DNA of 33,227 nt from Candidatus Omnitrophota bacterium (lineage in GTDB: Bacteria > Omnitrophota > Gorgyraeia > 2-01-FULL-45-10), in NCBI GenBank assembly GCA_016929115.1, contig JAFGJL010000038.1:1-33227 (forward strand), written 5' to 3'. Position 1 is the stretch's first letter, and every line of letters starts with the position of its first letter. Of the stretch, positions 15,350-23,098 are shown piece after piece. Position numbers and translations under genes: made by a program. The notes under the pieces were generated by a model. The model saw only the letters and a list, made by a program, of their open reading frames with translations, was not told the DNA's origin and searched no databases.

Positions 15350-18160
15350 ATGGACTACAAAGCGACACTCAATCTCCCGAAGACTGACTTTCCGATGAAG
15401 GCGGATTTGCCTAGGCGCGAGCCCGAGATCCTGGCGCGCTGGCAGAAGATAGACCTTTACGGCAAGATCCGCGCCTCGCGAAAAGGGAAGAAGAAATTCG
15501 TGCTTCACGATGGTCCGCCGTATGCCAACGGTTCCATCCACATGGGCCACGCGCTCAATAAGATCCTGAAGGACATCGTCGTCCGCTACGCCACGATGCG
15601 CGGCTTCGATTCCCCTTACGTTCCGGGATGGGATTGCCACGGCCTGCCTGTGGAGCACCAGCTCTTCAAGGAGCTGAAGATAACCAAGTACGACATCGAC
15701 CAGGTCAAGTTCCGCAAGATGGCTTACGATTACGCGATGAAGTATGTCAAGATACAGCGGGACGAGTTCAAGCGCCTGGGCATCCTGGGCGACTGGGAGA
15801 AGCCCTATCTGACGCTATCCAAGGATTACGAGGCGACGATAATCAGGTCGTTCGGCAAGTTGGTCGAGAAGAGGTATATCTACAAGAGCCTGAAGCCGGT
15901 CAACTGGTGCGCGACCTGCGAGACTGCTTTGGCCGAGGCAGAGGTAGAATATGAGAACAAGACCTCGCCTTCGGTCTACGTAAAATTTGAACTACCAGAG
16001 GGGTTGCCAGGTCACCAGGTTCCCGGGTCATCAGTATATTTTGTTATTTGGACGACCACACCGTGGACATTGCTCGCAAACGTCGCGATAGCAATCCATC
16101 CGCAGTTCGAATACGCGTTCGTGAAGGTGAACGAAGGCGCGCTTAAGGGCGATACGCTCATCATCGCGAAGGAACTTGTCGCCTCGACGATGGAAAAGGC
16201 GGGCATAAAAGATTTCACTGTCACGAAGACGGCAAAGGGCAAAGAGCTTGACGGCCTTAACGCGCGCCATCCGTTCATCGACAGGGGCTCGAAGGTCGTC
16301 CTCGCCGAATACGTTTCGCTCGAGGAAGGCACGGGATGCGTCCACACCGCTCCGGGCCACGGCCAGGAGGACTACCTCACCGGGAAAAGATACAGCCTGC
16401 CGACCATAATGCCCGTGGACGCAAAAGGCAAGTTCGATAACACCTGCGGCGAGTTCAGCGGCATGAAGGTCTATGACGCGAACAAAAACATCATCGAGAA
16501 ACTGAAGTCCCTCGGCAGCCTGGTACATGCGGCCGATGTGGCGCATTCATACCCGCACTGCTGGCGTTGTAAAAAACCGATCATATTCAGGGCGACCGAA
16601 CAGTATTTCATGAACGTCGACCATGAGGACCTGAGGAAGAAGATGCTCGGCGTCATCGATTCCAAGGTGAAATGGATACCGGAGTTCGGCAAGTCGCGGA
16701 TATCGGCGATGGTCGGGAACCGGCCCGACTGGTGCCTTTCGCGCCAGCGGTTCTGGGGCGTGCCCATCATCGCGTTCCACTGCAAGAACTGCAAAGAGGT
16801 CCTTCTCGACGGCAAGATTATAGAACACGTCGCCAGGATGGTGGAAAAGGACGGCGCGGATGTCTGGTTCGCCAAGAAGGAAGAGGAGCTTCTGCCCGCA
16901 GGCGCAAAATGCAAGTGCGGCTCGAAAGATCTCAGGAAGGAGACCGACATCATCGACGTCTGGTTCGATTCAGGCGTGAGCCACCAGGCGGTCCTGAAGC
17001 GGCGCCCGGAGCTTGATTACCCTTGCGAGCTTTATCTGGAAGGCTCCGACCAGCACAGGGGATGGTTCCAGTCGGCCCTCATAACAGGCATGGCGATGGA
17101 CGGCATGGCGCCATACAAGAACGTCCTGACGCACGGATTCGTCGTGGACGGCGAGGGCAAGAAGATGTCGAAGTCCCTCGGCAACGTCATCACGCCCGAG
17201 CAGGTCATGAAGAAGTACGGCGCCGACATACTCCGTCTTTGGGCGGCTTCGAGCGATTATTCGGAGGACGTGCGCCTCTCCGATGTGATACTGACGCGGC
17301 TCGCGGACGCCTACCGCAAGATACGCAATACCTACAAATATCTTCTATCGAACCTCTACGATTTCGACCCGGCCAAAAATACCGTCGCGCACAAGGATAT
17401 GACGGAGATCGACCGCTGGGTGCTTTCAAGGCTTTCATGCCTGCTGACGGAATGCGCCAGGAATTACGACGCTTACGCTTTCCACAAGGTCTACAGGGAC
17501 GTCTATAATTTCTGCGTCTGCGAGGTATCGTCGATGTACCTCGATATCCTCAAGGACAGGATGTACACGTTCCCGGCGGATTCCGCGGAACGCAGAAGCG
17601 CCCAGACGGCAGCCTATGAGCTTTGCCTCGGACTCCTAAAGGTCATGGCGCCGATCATGGCGATGACGACGGATGAGGCATGGGGCTATCTGCCGGGCGC
17701 CAAGAGCGAGTCGGTCCATCTGGAAGGATGGGTCGACGCCTCGCACCACGCCAAGTGGAGAGACGACAAATTGAACGAGAAGTGGGCCCGGCTGGCCGCG
17801 GTGCGCGAGCTGGTATTGAAGAAACTCGAAGATAAGCGCGCCGCGGGCGAGATAGGCTCCGGCCTTGAGGCGAGGGTCGTCCTGGCGACCGACGACGCGG
17901 CCGCGGAAAAGCTTTTGAACGACAATAAGGACTTCCTGCGTTACATATTCATCGTATCGCAGGTCGAGGTCAGGAAGGGCGCCGCGGACAAGGCGGCGCT
18001 TGAGGCAGGCCTGCCCATAGCGGTCACGGTCGAAAAGGCGGCCGGCGCGAAGTGCCAACGGTGCTGGAATTACAGCGAAGCCGTGGGTTCGGATAAAGAG
18101 CATCCGACTCTGTGCGAGCGGTGCGTGAAGTCAGTTGCGTATATCAAAAAGGAGAGTTAA
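15350..18160 (+). CDS. ileS: Isoleucyl-tRNA synthetase
   Basis: A 936-aa class I enzyme that charges tRNA-Ile and edits mischarged valine. HMGH (residues 64-67) is the HIGH motif and KMSKS is at 605-609. The editing (CP1) domain includes [10 protein letters not shown] and [16 protein letters not shown]. An internal cysteine cluster (CKNCKE, then CKCG) sits near 480-525. The C-terminal zinc ribbon has C902, C905, C922 and C925. The full length matches bacterial IleS. A short segment around 15995-16030 ([11 protein letters not shown]) lies in a variable loop and looks repeat-derived. It is followed after 5 bases by the dksA/traR-type gene, then lspA, a common ileS-lspA neighbourhood. Confidence 0.97.
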   Translation: MDYKATLNLPKTDFPMKADLPRREPEILARWQKIDLYGKIRASRKGKKKFVLHDGPPYANGSIHMGHALNKILKDIVVRYATMRGFDSPYVPGWDCHGLPVEHQLFKELKITKYDIDQVKFRKMAYDYAMKYVKIQRDEFKRLGILGDWEKPYLTLSKDYEATIIRSFGKLVEKRYIYKSLKPVNWCATCETALAEAEVEYENKTSPSVYVKFELPEGLPGHQVPGSSVYFVIWTTTPWTLLANVAIAIHPQFEYAFVKVNEGALKGDTLIIAKELVASTMEKAGIKDFTVTKTAKGKELDGLNARHPFIDRGSKVVLAEYVSLEEGTGCVHTAPGHGQEDYLTGKRYSLPTIMPVDAKGKFDNTCGEFSGMKVYDANKNIIEKLKSLGSLVHAADVAHSYPHCWRCKKPIIFRATEQYFMNVDHEDLRKKMLGVIDSKVKWIPEFGKSRISAMVGNRPDWCLSRQRFWGVPIIAFHCKNCKEVLLDGKIIEHVARMVEKDGADVWFAKKEEELLPAGAKCKCGSKDLRKETDIIDVWFDSGVSHQAVLKRRPELDYPCELYLEGSDQHRGWFQSALITGMAMDGMAPYKNVLTHGFVVDGEGKKMSKSLGNVITPEQVMKKYGADILRLWAASSDYSEDVRLSDVILTRLADAYRKIRNTYKYLLSNLYDFDPAKNTVAHKDMTEIDRWVLSRLSCLLTECARNYDAYAFHKVYRDVYNFCVCEVSSMYLDILKDRMYTFPADSAERRSAQTAAYELCLGLLKVMAPIMAMTTDEAWGYLPGAKSESVHLEGWVDASHHAKWRDDKLNEKWARLAAVRELVLKKLEDKRAAGEIGSGLEARVVLATDDAAAEKLLNDNKDFLRYIFIVSQVEVRKGAADKAALEAGLPIAVTVEKAAGAKCQRCWNYSEAVGSDKEHPTLCERCVKSVAYIKKES

Positions 18161-18165
18161 ACGAC

Positions 18166-18684
18166 ATGGCAAAAAAGAAAAAAGCGGCAAAAAGACATGC
18201 GGTGAAGAGGCAGGCAGCAAAGAGGAGAAAGGCCGTCAAGAAGCCGGGGAAAGCCGCAAGAAAGCCAGGAAGATCTCCGGCGAAAAAAGAGGCCAGGCCG
18301 AAGATAAAGAGGATGGCCAGAAAGGCCCTCAAGAAGTTCAAGGCGCTGCTGCTCAAAGAGCGGGAAGAGATCGGCGGCGACCTCAATCATATAGCGGCCG
18401 ACAACCTCAATAAATCCCAAAGGGACGCCTCGGGCGACCTCTCCGGCTACAGCTACCACATGGCCGACATGGCGAGCGATAACTACGAGCGCGAGTTCTC
18501 CCTCGGAAGGGCGACGGACGAGCAGAAGATCCTCTTTGCCATAGACGAGGCCCTCAAGCGCGTCGAGGACGGGACCTACGGCAGCTGCCAGCAATGCAGC
18601 AAGCCGATAGCGAAGAAGCGGCTGATGGTCGTCCCTCACGCCGAGCTTTGCATAGAATGCCAGAAGAAGAACGAGAGTAAATGA
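18166..18684 (+). CDS. DksA/TraR-type zinc-finger protein with histone-like basic tail
   Basis: A 172-aa protein. The N-terminal 50 or so residues are almost only lysine, alanine, arginine and proline (PAKK/AKRR repeats), as in histone H1-like bacterial proteins. A coiled-coil helical region follows (about 52-115), then a C4 zinc finger of the DksA/TraR family, C-x2-C (SCQQCSKPI) and C-x2-C (LCIECQKK). DksA-type proteins bind the RNA polymerase secondary channel and tune transcription. The basic tail suggests added DNA or RNA binding, which is inference. The start at 18166 is preceded by AAAGGAGAG; the upstream in-frame extension lies inside ileS. The stop overlaps the lspA start (ATGA). Confidence 0.85.
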   Translation: MAKKKKAAKRHAVKRQAAKRRKAVKKPGKAARKPGRSPAKKEARPKIKRMARKALKKFKALLLKEREEIGGDLNHIAADNLNKSQRDASGDLSGYSYHMADMASDNYEREFSLGRATDEQKILFAIDEALKRVEDGTYGSCQQCSKPIAKKRLMVVPHAELCIECQKKNESK

Positions 18685-19133
18685 CAGGCGCTTTTTTCGT
18701 CCTGTTCGTGGCGTTGTGCGCGGGAGCGCTCGACAGGCTCTCCAAATACGCGGTATGCGCGTCGCTCGGATACGGCGGTTCGGTGCCGGTCGTTCCGGGC
18801 ATATTCCATCTTACGCTTACCCGTAATACCGGCGCCGCGTTCGGCATCCTGAAGGACGGCCGCTTCTTTTTTATCGGCGCTTCGCTGGCCGCCATCGCCG
18901 CCATCGCCGTATATATAAGCAGGCGCTCTCCGAAGGACATGCTGGTATCATTGGCGCTCGGCCTCATCCTCGGCGGCGCCAGCGGCAATCTCGTCGACAG
19001 GATCCGTTACGGGTACGTCATAGATTTCCTCGACTTCCGGGTCTGGCCGGTCTTTAACATCGCCGATTCGTGCATCACTATCGGGACAATCATACTGGTG
19101 CTGAAAATATGCATCCCTTACTCCTCAAAATAG
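18681..19133 (+). CDS. lspA: Lipoprotein signal peptidase (signal peptidase II)
   Basis: A 150-aa inner-membrane aspartyl protease that removes signal peptides from prolipoproteins after lipidation. Four hydrophobic helices are visible. Conserved elements are D18 in ALDRLSKY, TRNTGAAFG, GGASGNLVDRIRYG and the catalytic aspartates D115 (VIDFLDF) and D129 (FNIADS). Its start overlaps the preceding stop by 4 bases. It overlaps lgt by 25 bases, so the two lipoprotein-maturation genes are translationally linked. Confidence 0.96.
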   Translation: MTGAFFVLFVALCAGALDRLSKYAVCASLGYGGSVPVVPGIFHLTLTRNTGAAFGILKDGRFFFIGASLAAIAAIAVYISRRSPKDMLVSLALGLILGGASGNLVDRIRYGYVIDFLDFRVWPVFNIADSCITIGTIILVLKICIPYSSK

Positions 19134-19873
19134 GCTCCTTCACGGTTTATTCCTACGGCATGATGATCGCGCTCGGTTTCGCTCTCGCGACCTATGTGAT
19201 GTATACTCGCGCGGCGCAATGCGGATTTGACAGGAATAAGATCGTGGACATGAACGTCCTGCTTTTGGTGGGCGGGCTCATCGGCGGGCGCGCGCTGTAC
19301 GTAGCCCTGCACCTTCCTTACTATATGCGGTATCCCGCCGAAGTCTTCAATTTTTCCAAGGGCGGCCTTGTCTGGTACGGCGGGTTCTTCGCGGCGCTTC
19401 TGGTGTTTTTGGCCTATACGCGCGCGAATAAGATGCGTTTTTGGGCCACCGTCGATTTTATCGCGCCGTATCTGGCGCTCGCCCAGAGTTTCGGCAGGAT
19501 AGGTTGTTTCCTGAACGGTTGCTGTTACGGTATCATTGCCTCGCCCGACTACTCTCTTGCCGTAATGTTTCCGGGCGCGGACTATCCGCGCCATCCGACG
19601 CAAATATATTCCTCACTTTTACTTCTAGCCATCTTCATCGTGCTGCGCATCTTTCAGGACAGGGACCATTTCGAAGGAAAGATATTCCTCCTCTATTGCG
19701 TGCTATATTCGGCGAAGAGGTTCGGCGTAGAGTTCCTGCGCGCCGATAATCCGAGGATACTTTTAGGCCTTACCCTCGCACAGGTCTTGAGCGCCTTATT
19801 GTTCCTGGCCGCTCTTGTCCTGCTTATAAATAAAGGAAGCCGGTGGAAAAAAAGCGCTTCACGTTCGAGGTGA
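19109..19873 (+). CDS. lgt: Prolipoprotein diacylglyceryl transferase
   Basis: A 254-aa multi-pass membrane enzyme that transfers diacylglyceryl from phosphatidylglycerol to the lipobox cysteine, the first step of lipoprotein maturation. Family motifs are GGLVWYGGFFAA, the Lgt signature GRIGCFLNGCCYG and YPRHPTQIYSS. The ATG at 19109 (MHPLLLKIGSF) is the natural family start; an extended frame would run deeper into lspA. The 3' end overlaps the pseudouridine synthase gene by 31 bases. Confidence 0.95.
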   Translation: MHPLLLKIGSFTVYSYGMMIALGFALATYVMYTRAAQCGFDRNKIVDMNVLLLVGGLIGGRALYVALHLPYYMRYPAEVFNFSKGGLVWYGGFFAALLVFLAYTRANKMRFWATVDFIAPYLALAQSFGRIGCFLNGCCYGIIASPDYSLAVMFPGADYPRHPTQIYSSLLLLAIFIVLRIFQDRDHFEGKIFLLYCVLYSAKRFGVEFLRADNPRILLGLTLAQVLSALLFLAALVLLINKGSRWKKSASRSR

Positions 19874-20766
19874 AAGAGGAGGACAGTGGCAAGCGGCTCG
19901 ACAAGTTCCTTGTCGAGCACCTGTCGGACCGGTGTTCGCGCTCATTCCTCCAAAAGCTAATCGAAGGGGGGAACATACTCCTCGGCGGCAATCCGGCGAA
20001 GTCCAGCCACAAGCTTATACCCGGCGATGCCGTTGATGTGACGATACCTGAGGCGGAGCTGTCCGCCCTCCAGGCCCAAAAGATCCCGCTCGACGTCGTT
20101 TATGAGGACGAGCATCTGTTGGTCATCAACAAGCCCGCGGGCCTTGTCGTCCATCCGGCGTGCGGCCACTACGGCGGCACGCTCGTGAACGCGCTCTTAG
20201 CGCACTGCAAGGACTTGTCGGGGATAAGCGGCGAGCTGAAGCCAGGCATCGTCCATCGCATAGATAAGGGGACGTCGGGGCTTTTGGTGGTGGCAAAGAC
20301 CGACGAGGCCCACAGGAAACTGGCGAAGCAGTTCAAGAACAAGACGATAAAGCGCGTTTACGCGGCTCTCGTCAAGGGCGTCGTCCAGCTCGACAACGGC
20401 ATCGTAGAGCTGCCGATCGGCAGGAGCCACTACGACCGCAAAAAAATGGCCGTGAAGTTCGACGAGAGCAGCAAGGAGGCCCTGACGCGCTACAAGGTCC
20501 TCAAAAGGTTCAAGGACTTCACTTTTATCGAGCTTGTGCTCGGCACGGGCAGGACCCACCAGATACGCGTGCACATGTCGCACATCGGCCATCCGCTCGT
20601 GGGAGATGACGCTTACGGCGGCAAGGGGCCGTTATTGTCGAGGCCGGCGCTTCACGCGAAGACGCTCGGCTTCATCCACCCGGCCACGAGGAAGTATATG
20701 GAATTTACGGCCGAGCTGCCGGAAGATATGCGTGGTATAATAGAGGGGCAAGGAAATAAACTATGA
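19843..20766 (+). CDS. rluD: RluA/RluD-family 23S rRNA pseudouridine synthase
   Basis: A 307-aa RNA-modifying enzyme. An S4 RNA-binding domain (about 15-75, RLDKFLVEHLSDRCSRSFLQ) precedes the catalytic domain. The catalytic D141 lies in HRIDKGTSG, and RTHQIRVHM is near residue 235. This architecture fits RluD, which modifies helix 69 of 23S rRNA, but the exact target cannot be told from sequence alone. The GTG start has an AAAGGAAG ribosome-binding site and lies inside lgt. The stop overlaps the aroA start (ATGA). Confidence 0.92.
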   Translation: MEKKRFTFEVKEEDSGKRLDKFLVEHLSDRCSRSFLQKLIEGGNILLGGNPAKSSHKLIPGDAVDVTIPEAELSALQAQKIPLDVVYEDEHLLVINKPAGLVVHPACGHYGGTLVNALLAHCKDLSGISGELKPGIVHRIDKGTSGLLVVAKTDEAHRKLAKQFKNKTIKRVYAALVKGVVQLDNGIVELPIGRSHYDRKKMAVKFDESSKEALTRYKVLKRFKDFTFIELVLGTGRTHQIRVHMSHIGHPLVGDDAYGGKGPLLSRPALHAKTLGFIHPATRKYMEFTAELPEDMRGIIEGQGNKL

Positions 20767-22034
20767 AAATAAGGCCTGTAATAAGACTGACGGGAGAGAT
20801 AGACATCCCCGGCGATAAGTCTATCTCGCACCGCGCCATCATGCTCGGCAGCCTCGCTAAGGGCGAGACAAGGATCAAGGGCGTCCAGGATTCGGATGAT
20901 TGCAATTATACCGCGGCCGCCTTTAGCCAGATGGGCATCGAGATAGAGAAAAGGGGCGAGATAACCGCCGTAAAAGGCAAAGGGCTTAAGGGCCTGCAGA
21001 AGCCTGCCGTCGAGCTCCACGTCGGCAATTCCGGCACGACAATGAGGATACTCGCGGGCATACTCGCGGGGCAGGATTTTGAGGTGACGCTCACGGCCGA
21101 CGAGTCGCTTTCGCGCAGGCCGATGAAACGCATAGTGGAGCCGCTTTCGCTTATGGGAGTCGACATCAAGGCCAGGGACGGGGAATACCCGCCGCTTACG
21201 GTCAAGGGCGGCCCGGTGAAGGCGGTCAATTACAAGATGCCGGTTTCGAGCGCGCAGGTAAAGAGCGCGATACTTTTTGCCGGCCTGTATTCGGAAGGCA
21301 CGACCAGAGTGACGGAGGAATTCAGGTCCCGCGACCATACGGAGCGGATGATGGAGTATTTCGGCGCCGATATCGATATAGACGGCACGAGGGTCAGCGT
21401 TACCGGTGGAAAAGAGCTCGCTTCGCGGTATGTCGAGGTGCCGGGCGATATCTCAAGCGCCAGTTTTTTCATAGCGGCAGCGACGCTCTTGCAGGGCTCA
21501 AAGCTGATGATAAAGAAAGTGGGCATGAACCCGACGAGGTCCTGTTTTATCGATATCCTGGCGAGGATGGGCGCGCACATAGCCGTCATGAACAAGAAGG
21601 CGTTGTTCGAGCCCGTGGCCGATATCGAGGTCGAATCCGCGAAAACATCCGGCACAGTTATCGAGAAGGGCGAGATACCCGGCATCATCGACGAACTGCC
21701 GGCGCTCTTTGTCGTGGCGTCGCTGTCGGAAGGCAGGACCGTGATAGAAGGGGCGGGCGAGCTTCGCGTGAAGGAGACCGACAGAATACGCTCTATGCAG
21801 GAGAACCTCTCCGCGATGGGCGCGCGGTTCTCGGGAGAAGGCGACAATATCATCATAGACGGCGTCAAGGAACTGAAGCCGTCGATCATCAAGGCTTACG
21901 GCGACCATAGGACATGCATGTCCATGGCGGTCGCGGCGCTAGCCGCGCGGGGGGAGAGCGAGATCGACGACGTCGCGTGTGTCGGTAAGTCTTTCCCAGG
22001 ATTCTTCCGGACGCTTGAAGAACTGAAACAATGA
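20763..22034 (+). CDS. aroA: 3-phosphoshikimate 1-carboxyvinyltransferase (EPSP synthase)
   Basis: A 423-aa enzyme of the shikimate pathway joining shikimate-3-phosphate and PEP. Motifs are GDKSISHRAIM near the N-terminus, the NSGTTMRILAG signature, SSAQVKSAILFAGL, SRDHTERMM, VKETDRI and AYGDHRTCMS. Length is typical of the family. An AAGGAA ribosome-binding site lies upstream and the start overlaps the preceding gene. The tighter class (I or II, linked to inhibitor sensitivity) was not determined. Confidence 0.96.
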   Translation: MKIRPVIRLTGEIDIPGDKSISHRAIMLGSLAKGETRIKGVQDSDDCNYTAAAFSQMGIEIEKRGEITAVKGKGLKGLQKPAVELHVGNSGTTMRILAGILAGQDFEVTLTADESLSRRPMKRIVEPLSLMGVDIKARDGEYPPLTVKGGPVKAVNYKMPVSSAQVKSAILFAGLYSEGTTRVTEEFRSRDHTERMMEYFGADIDIDGTRVSVTGGKELASRYVEVPGDISSASFFIAAATLLQGSKLMIKKVGMNPTRSCFIDILARMGAHIAVMNKKALFEPVADIEVESAKTSGTVIEKGEIPGIIDELPALFVVASLSEGRTVIEGAGELRVKETDRIRSMQENLSAMGARFSGEGDNIIIDGVKELKPSIIKAYGDHRTCMSMAVAALAARGESEIDDVACVGKSFPGFFRTLEELKQ

Positions 22035-22064
22035 CACGACCGCTAAAGAGGGAGGCCTTAAACC

Positions 22065-22598
22065 ATGTTATGGGACGCCGATGTCAGGCTGTTCTATTTA
22101 TTGAACAGCGGCTTTATCAATCCTTTTTTTGACCTTATAATGCCTTTCGTCAGCGCGCTCGCGACAGGCGAGTTCCTCGCGCTGGTCGGGATGGTCCTTT
22201 TCGTTTCGAGAAAAAAAGAATACAAGACGGCCGGCCTTCTTCTGCTGGCAGGCCTTACGTTATCTTATAATATCGTGTTCATCCTTAAGTATCTCATAGC
22301 CAGGCCGCGGCCGTATATGTTCCTTGCGGGCGTTCATCTGCTCGCGGAGTCGGACGGTCCGTCGCTGCCATCGGCTCATACGGTGATGGCCTTCATGGCG
22401 GCCACTGTCATCGCGCCGGCGGTCAAGAGATATGTAGCGGTGATCGTCTTCATCCTGGCCGCGATAGCGGGATTTTCCAGGATCTATCTAGGGGTCCATT
22501 TCCCGCTGGATGTCCTGGCAGGCGCCGTCATAGGCTGCACCCTCGGCTACATCCTGATCCGCATCTGGGAGAACACAGGTTTCTCGCTGAAAGAATAG
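22065..22598 (+). CDS. PAP2-family membrane phosphatase
   Basis: A 177-aa integral membrane protein with about five hydrophobic helices and the complete PAP2 phosphatase signature: K75-x6-RP (KYLIARPRP), PSAH (102-105, with alanine instead of the usual glycine) and SR-x5-H-x3-D (S138 to D149, SRIYLGVHFPLD). Family members remove phosphate from lipid phosphates. Undecaprenyl pyrophosphate recycling for wall synthesis is a likely role but is inferred. A GAGGGAGG ribosome-binding site precedes the ATG. The stop is 4 bases before the tRNA. Confidence 0.9.
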   Translation: MLWDADVRLFYLLNSGFINPFFDLIMPFVSALATGEFLALVGMVLFVSRKKEYKTAGLLLLAGLTLSYNIVFILKYLIARPRPYMFLAGVHLLAESDGPSLPSAHTVMAFMAATVIAPAVKRYVAVIVFILAAIAGFSRIYLGVHFPLDVLAGAVIGCTLGYILIRIWENTGFSLKE

Positions 22599-22602
22599 AC
22601 GC

Positions 22603-22678
22603 GTCCCCGTCACCCAATTGGATAGGGTACAGGCCTCCGAAGCCTGGTGTGGCAGTTCGATTCTGCCCGGGGACGCCA
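22603..22678 (+). tRNA. tRNA-Arg (anticodon CCG)
   Basis: A 76-nt cloverleaf with encoded CCA. The acceptor stem GTCCCCG pairs with CGGGGAC. The D-stem is ACCC/GGGT. The anticodon arm CAGGC-CTCCGAA-GCCTG has CCG at positions 34-36 (reads CGG). The variable loop is GTGT. The T-arm is GGCAG-TTCGATT-CTGCC. It lies directly behind the PAP2 gene, so it is probably processed from the long transcript. Confidence 0.95.
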
Positions 22679-22698
22679 ATTTTGCCGAAGGCAAAATT
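22678..22698. repeat. Perfect hairpin after the tRNA
   Basis: AATTTTGCC-GAA-GGCAAAATT, a 9-bp perfect stem that shares the tRNA's final A. No T-tract follows, so it may act as a processing or repeat element rather than a classic terminator. Confidence 0.7.
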
Positions 22699-22822
22699 GA
22701 TCCTGAACGAGCCATGAAATCCGACGAATAGGAGGATTTCAGGCGAAGTGAAGGACCTAAAAACAATGTTCTGGCAAAATTGGCTGGCTATCTTTTCCGA
22801 GGAACGCACACGAAAAGATATC
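22699..22822. repeat. Intergenic palindromic elements
   Basis: The imperfect inverted repeat 22699-22758 has arms GATCCTGAACGAGCC... and ...GGCGAAGTGAAGGACC, with a perfect GAAATCC/GGATTTC core. It is followed by a TATCTTTTC / GAAAAGATA hairpin (about 22789-22819). No gene is supported here. Confidence 0.6.
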
Positions 22823-22885
22823 CATGACTCCGCTCGCCGCGCGGCGTAAAATAAATTTTCCGCCGCACGTCTCGCTTCGTCATCT

Positions 22886-22921
22886 GTCCCCGTGCAGGAC
22901 CTTCGGTTTCTGCCCGGGGAT
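22886..22921 (+). other. tRNA acceptor/T-arm-like minihelix (tRNA-Arg fragment)
   Basis: GTCCCCG (22886-22892) repeats the acceptor 5' strand of the nearby tRNA-Arg exactly. TTCTGCCCGGGGA (22908-22920) repeats its T-arm/acceptor 3' part exactly. Between them is only a GCAG/CTGC stem with a TTCGGTT-containing loop. D-arm and anticodon arm are absent and CCA is not encoded. This looks like a tRNA relic or a duplicated attachment site. Confidence 0.55.
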
Positions 22922-23046
22922 TTTCCCTCACAAACCCTTATCCCCCTAAAGTGGAATACCTTCTGTCTGCGCGTGTCCGCTCCGCTATGCAGCCCAATTA
23001 TTAGTATTATAAAATGTTAGGTTCAAAAAAGGTAGCATACTTTCTA
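22922..23046. other. Gene-free spacer upstream of the giant gene
   Basis: Becomes AT-rich towards 23046. I see no RNA or gene here beyond the promoter that follows. Confidence 0.5.
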
Positions 23047-23075
23047 TTGTATTAACAAATATTATATGGTATATT
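23047..23075 (+). promoter_or_regulatory. Extended -10 promoter of the giant gene
   Basis: A weak -35 TTGTAT (23047-23052), a 17-base spacer, then TATATT (23070-23075) preceded by TGG. The predicted start point near 23082 leaves about 17 nt of leader without a Shine-Dalgarno sequence. The TGGTATATTTAT string is identical to that at the ncRNA promoter (194-205). Confidence 0.55.
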
Positions 23076-23098
23076 TATGAGCAATATTCTCGATAGCT

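Noticed and set aside
22678-22698. Intrinsic terminator after tRNA-Arg
   Set aside because: The hairpin is perfect but no T-rich tract follows on either strand in the right position.
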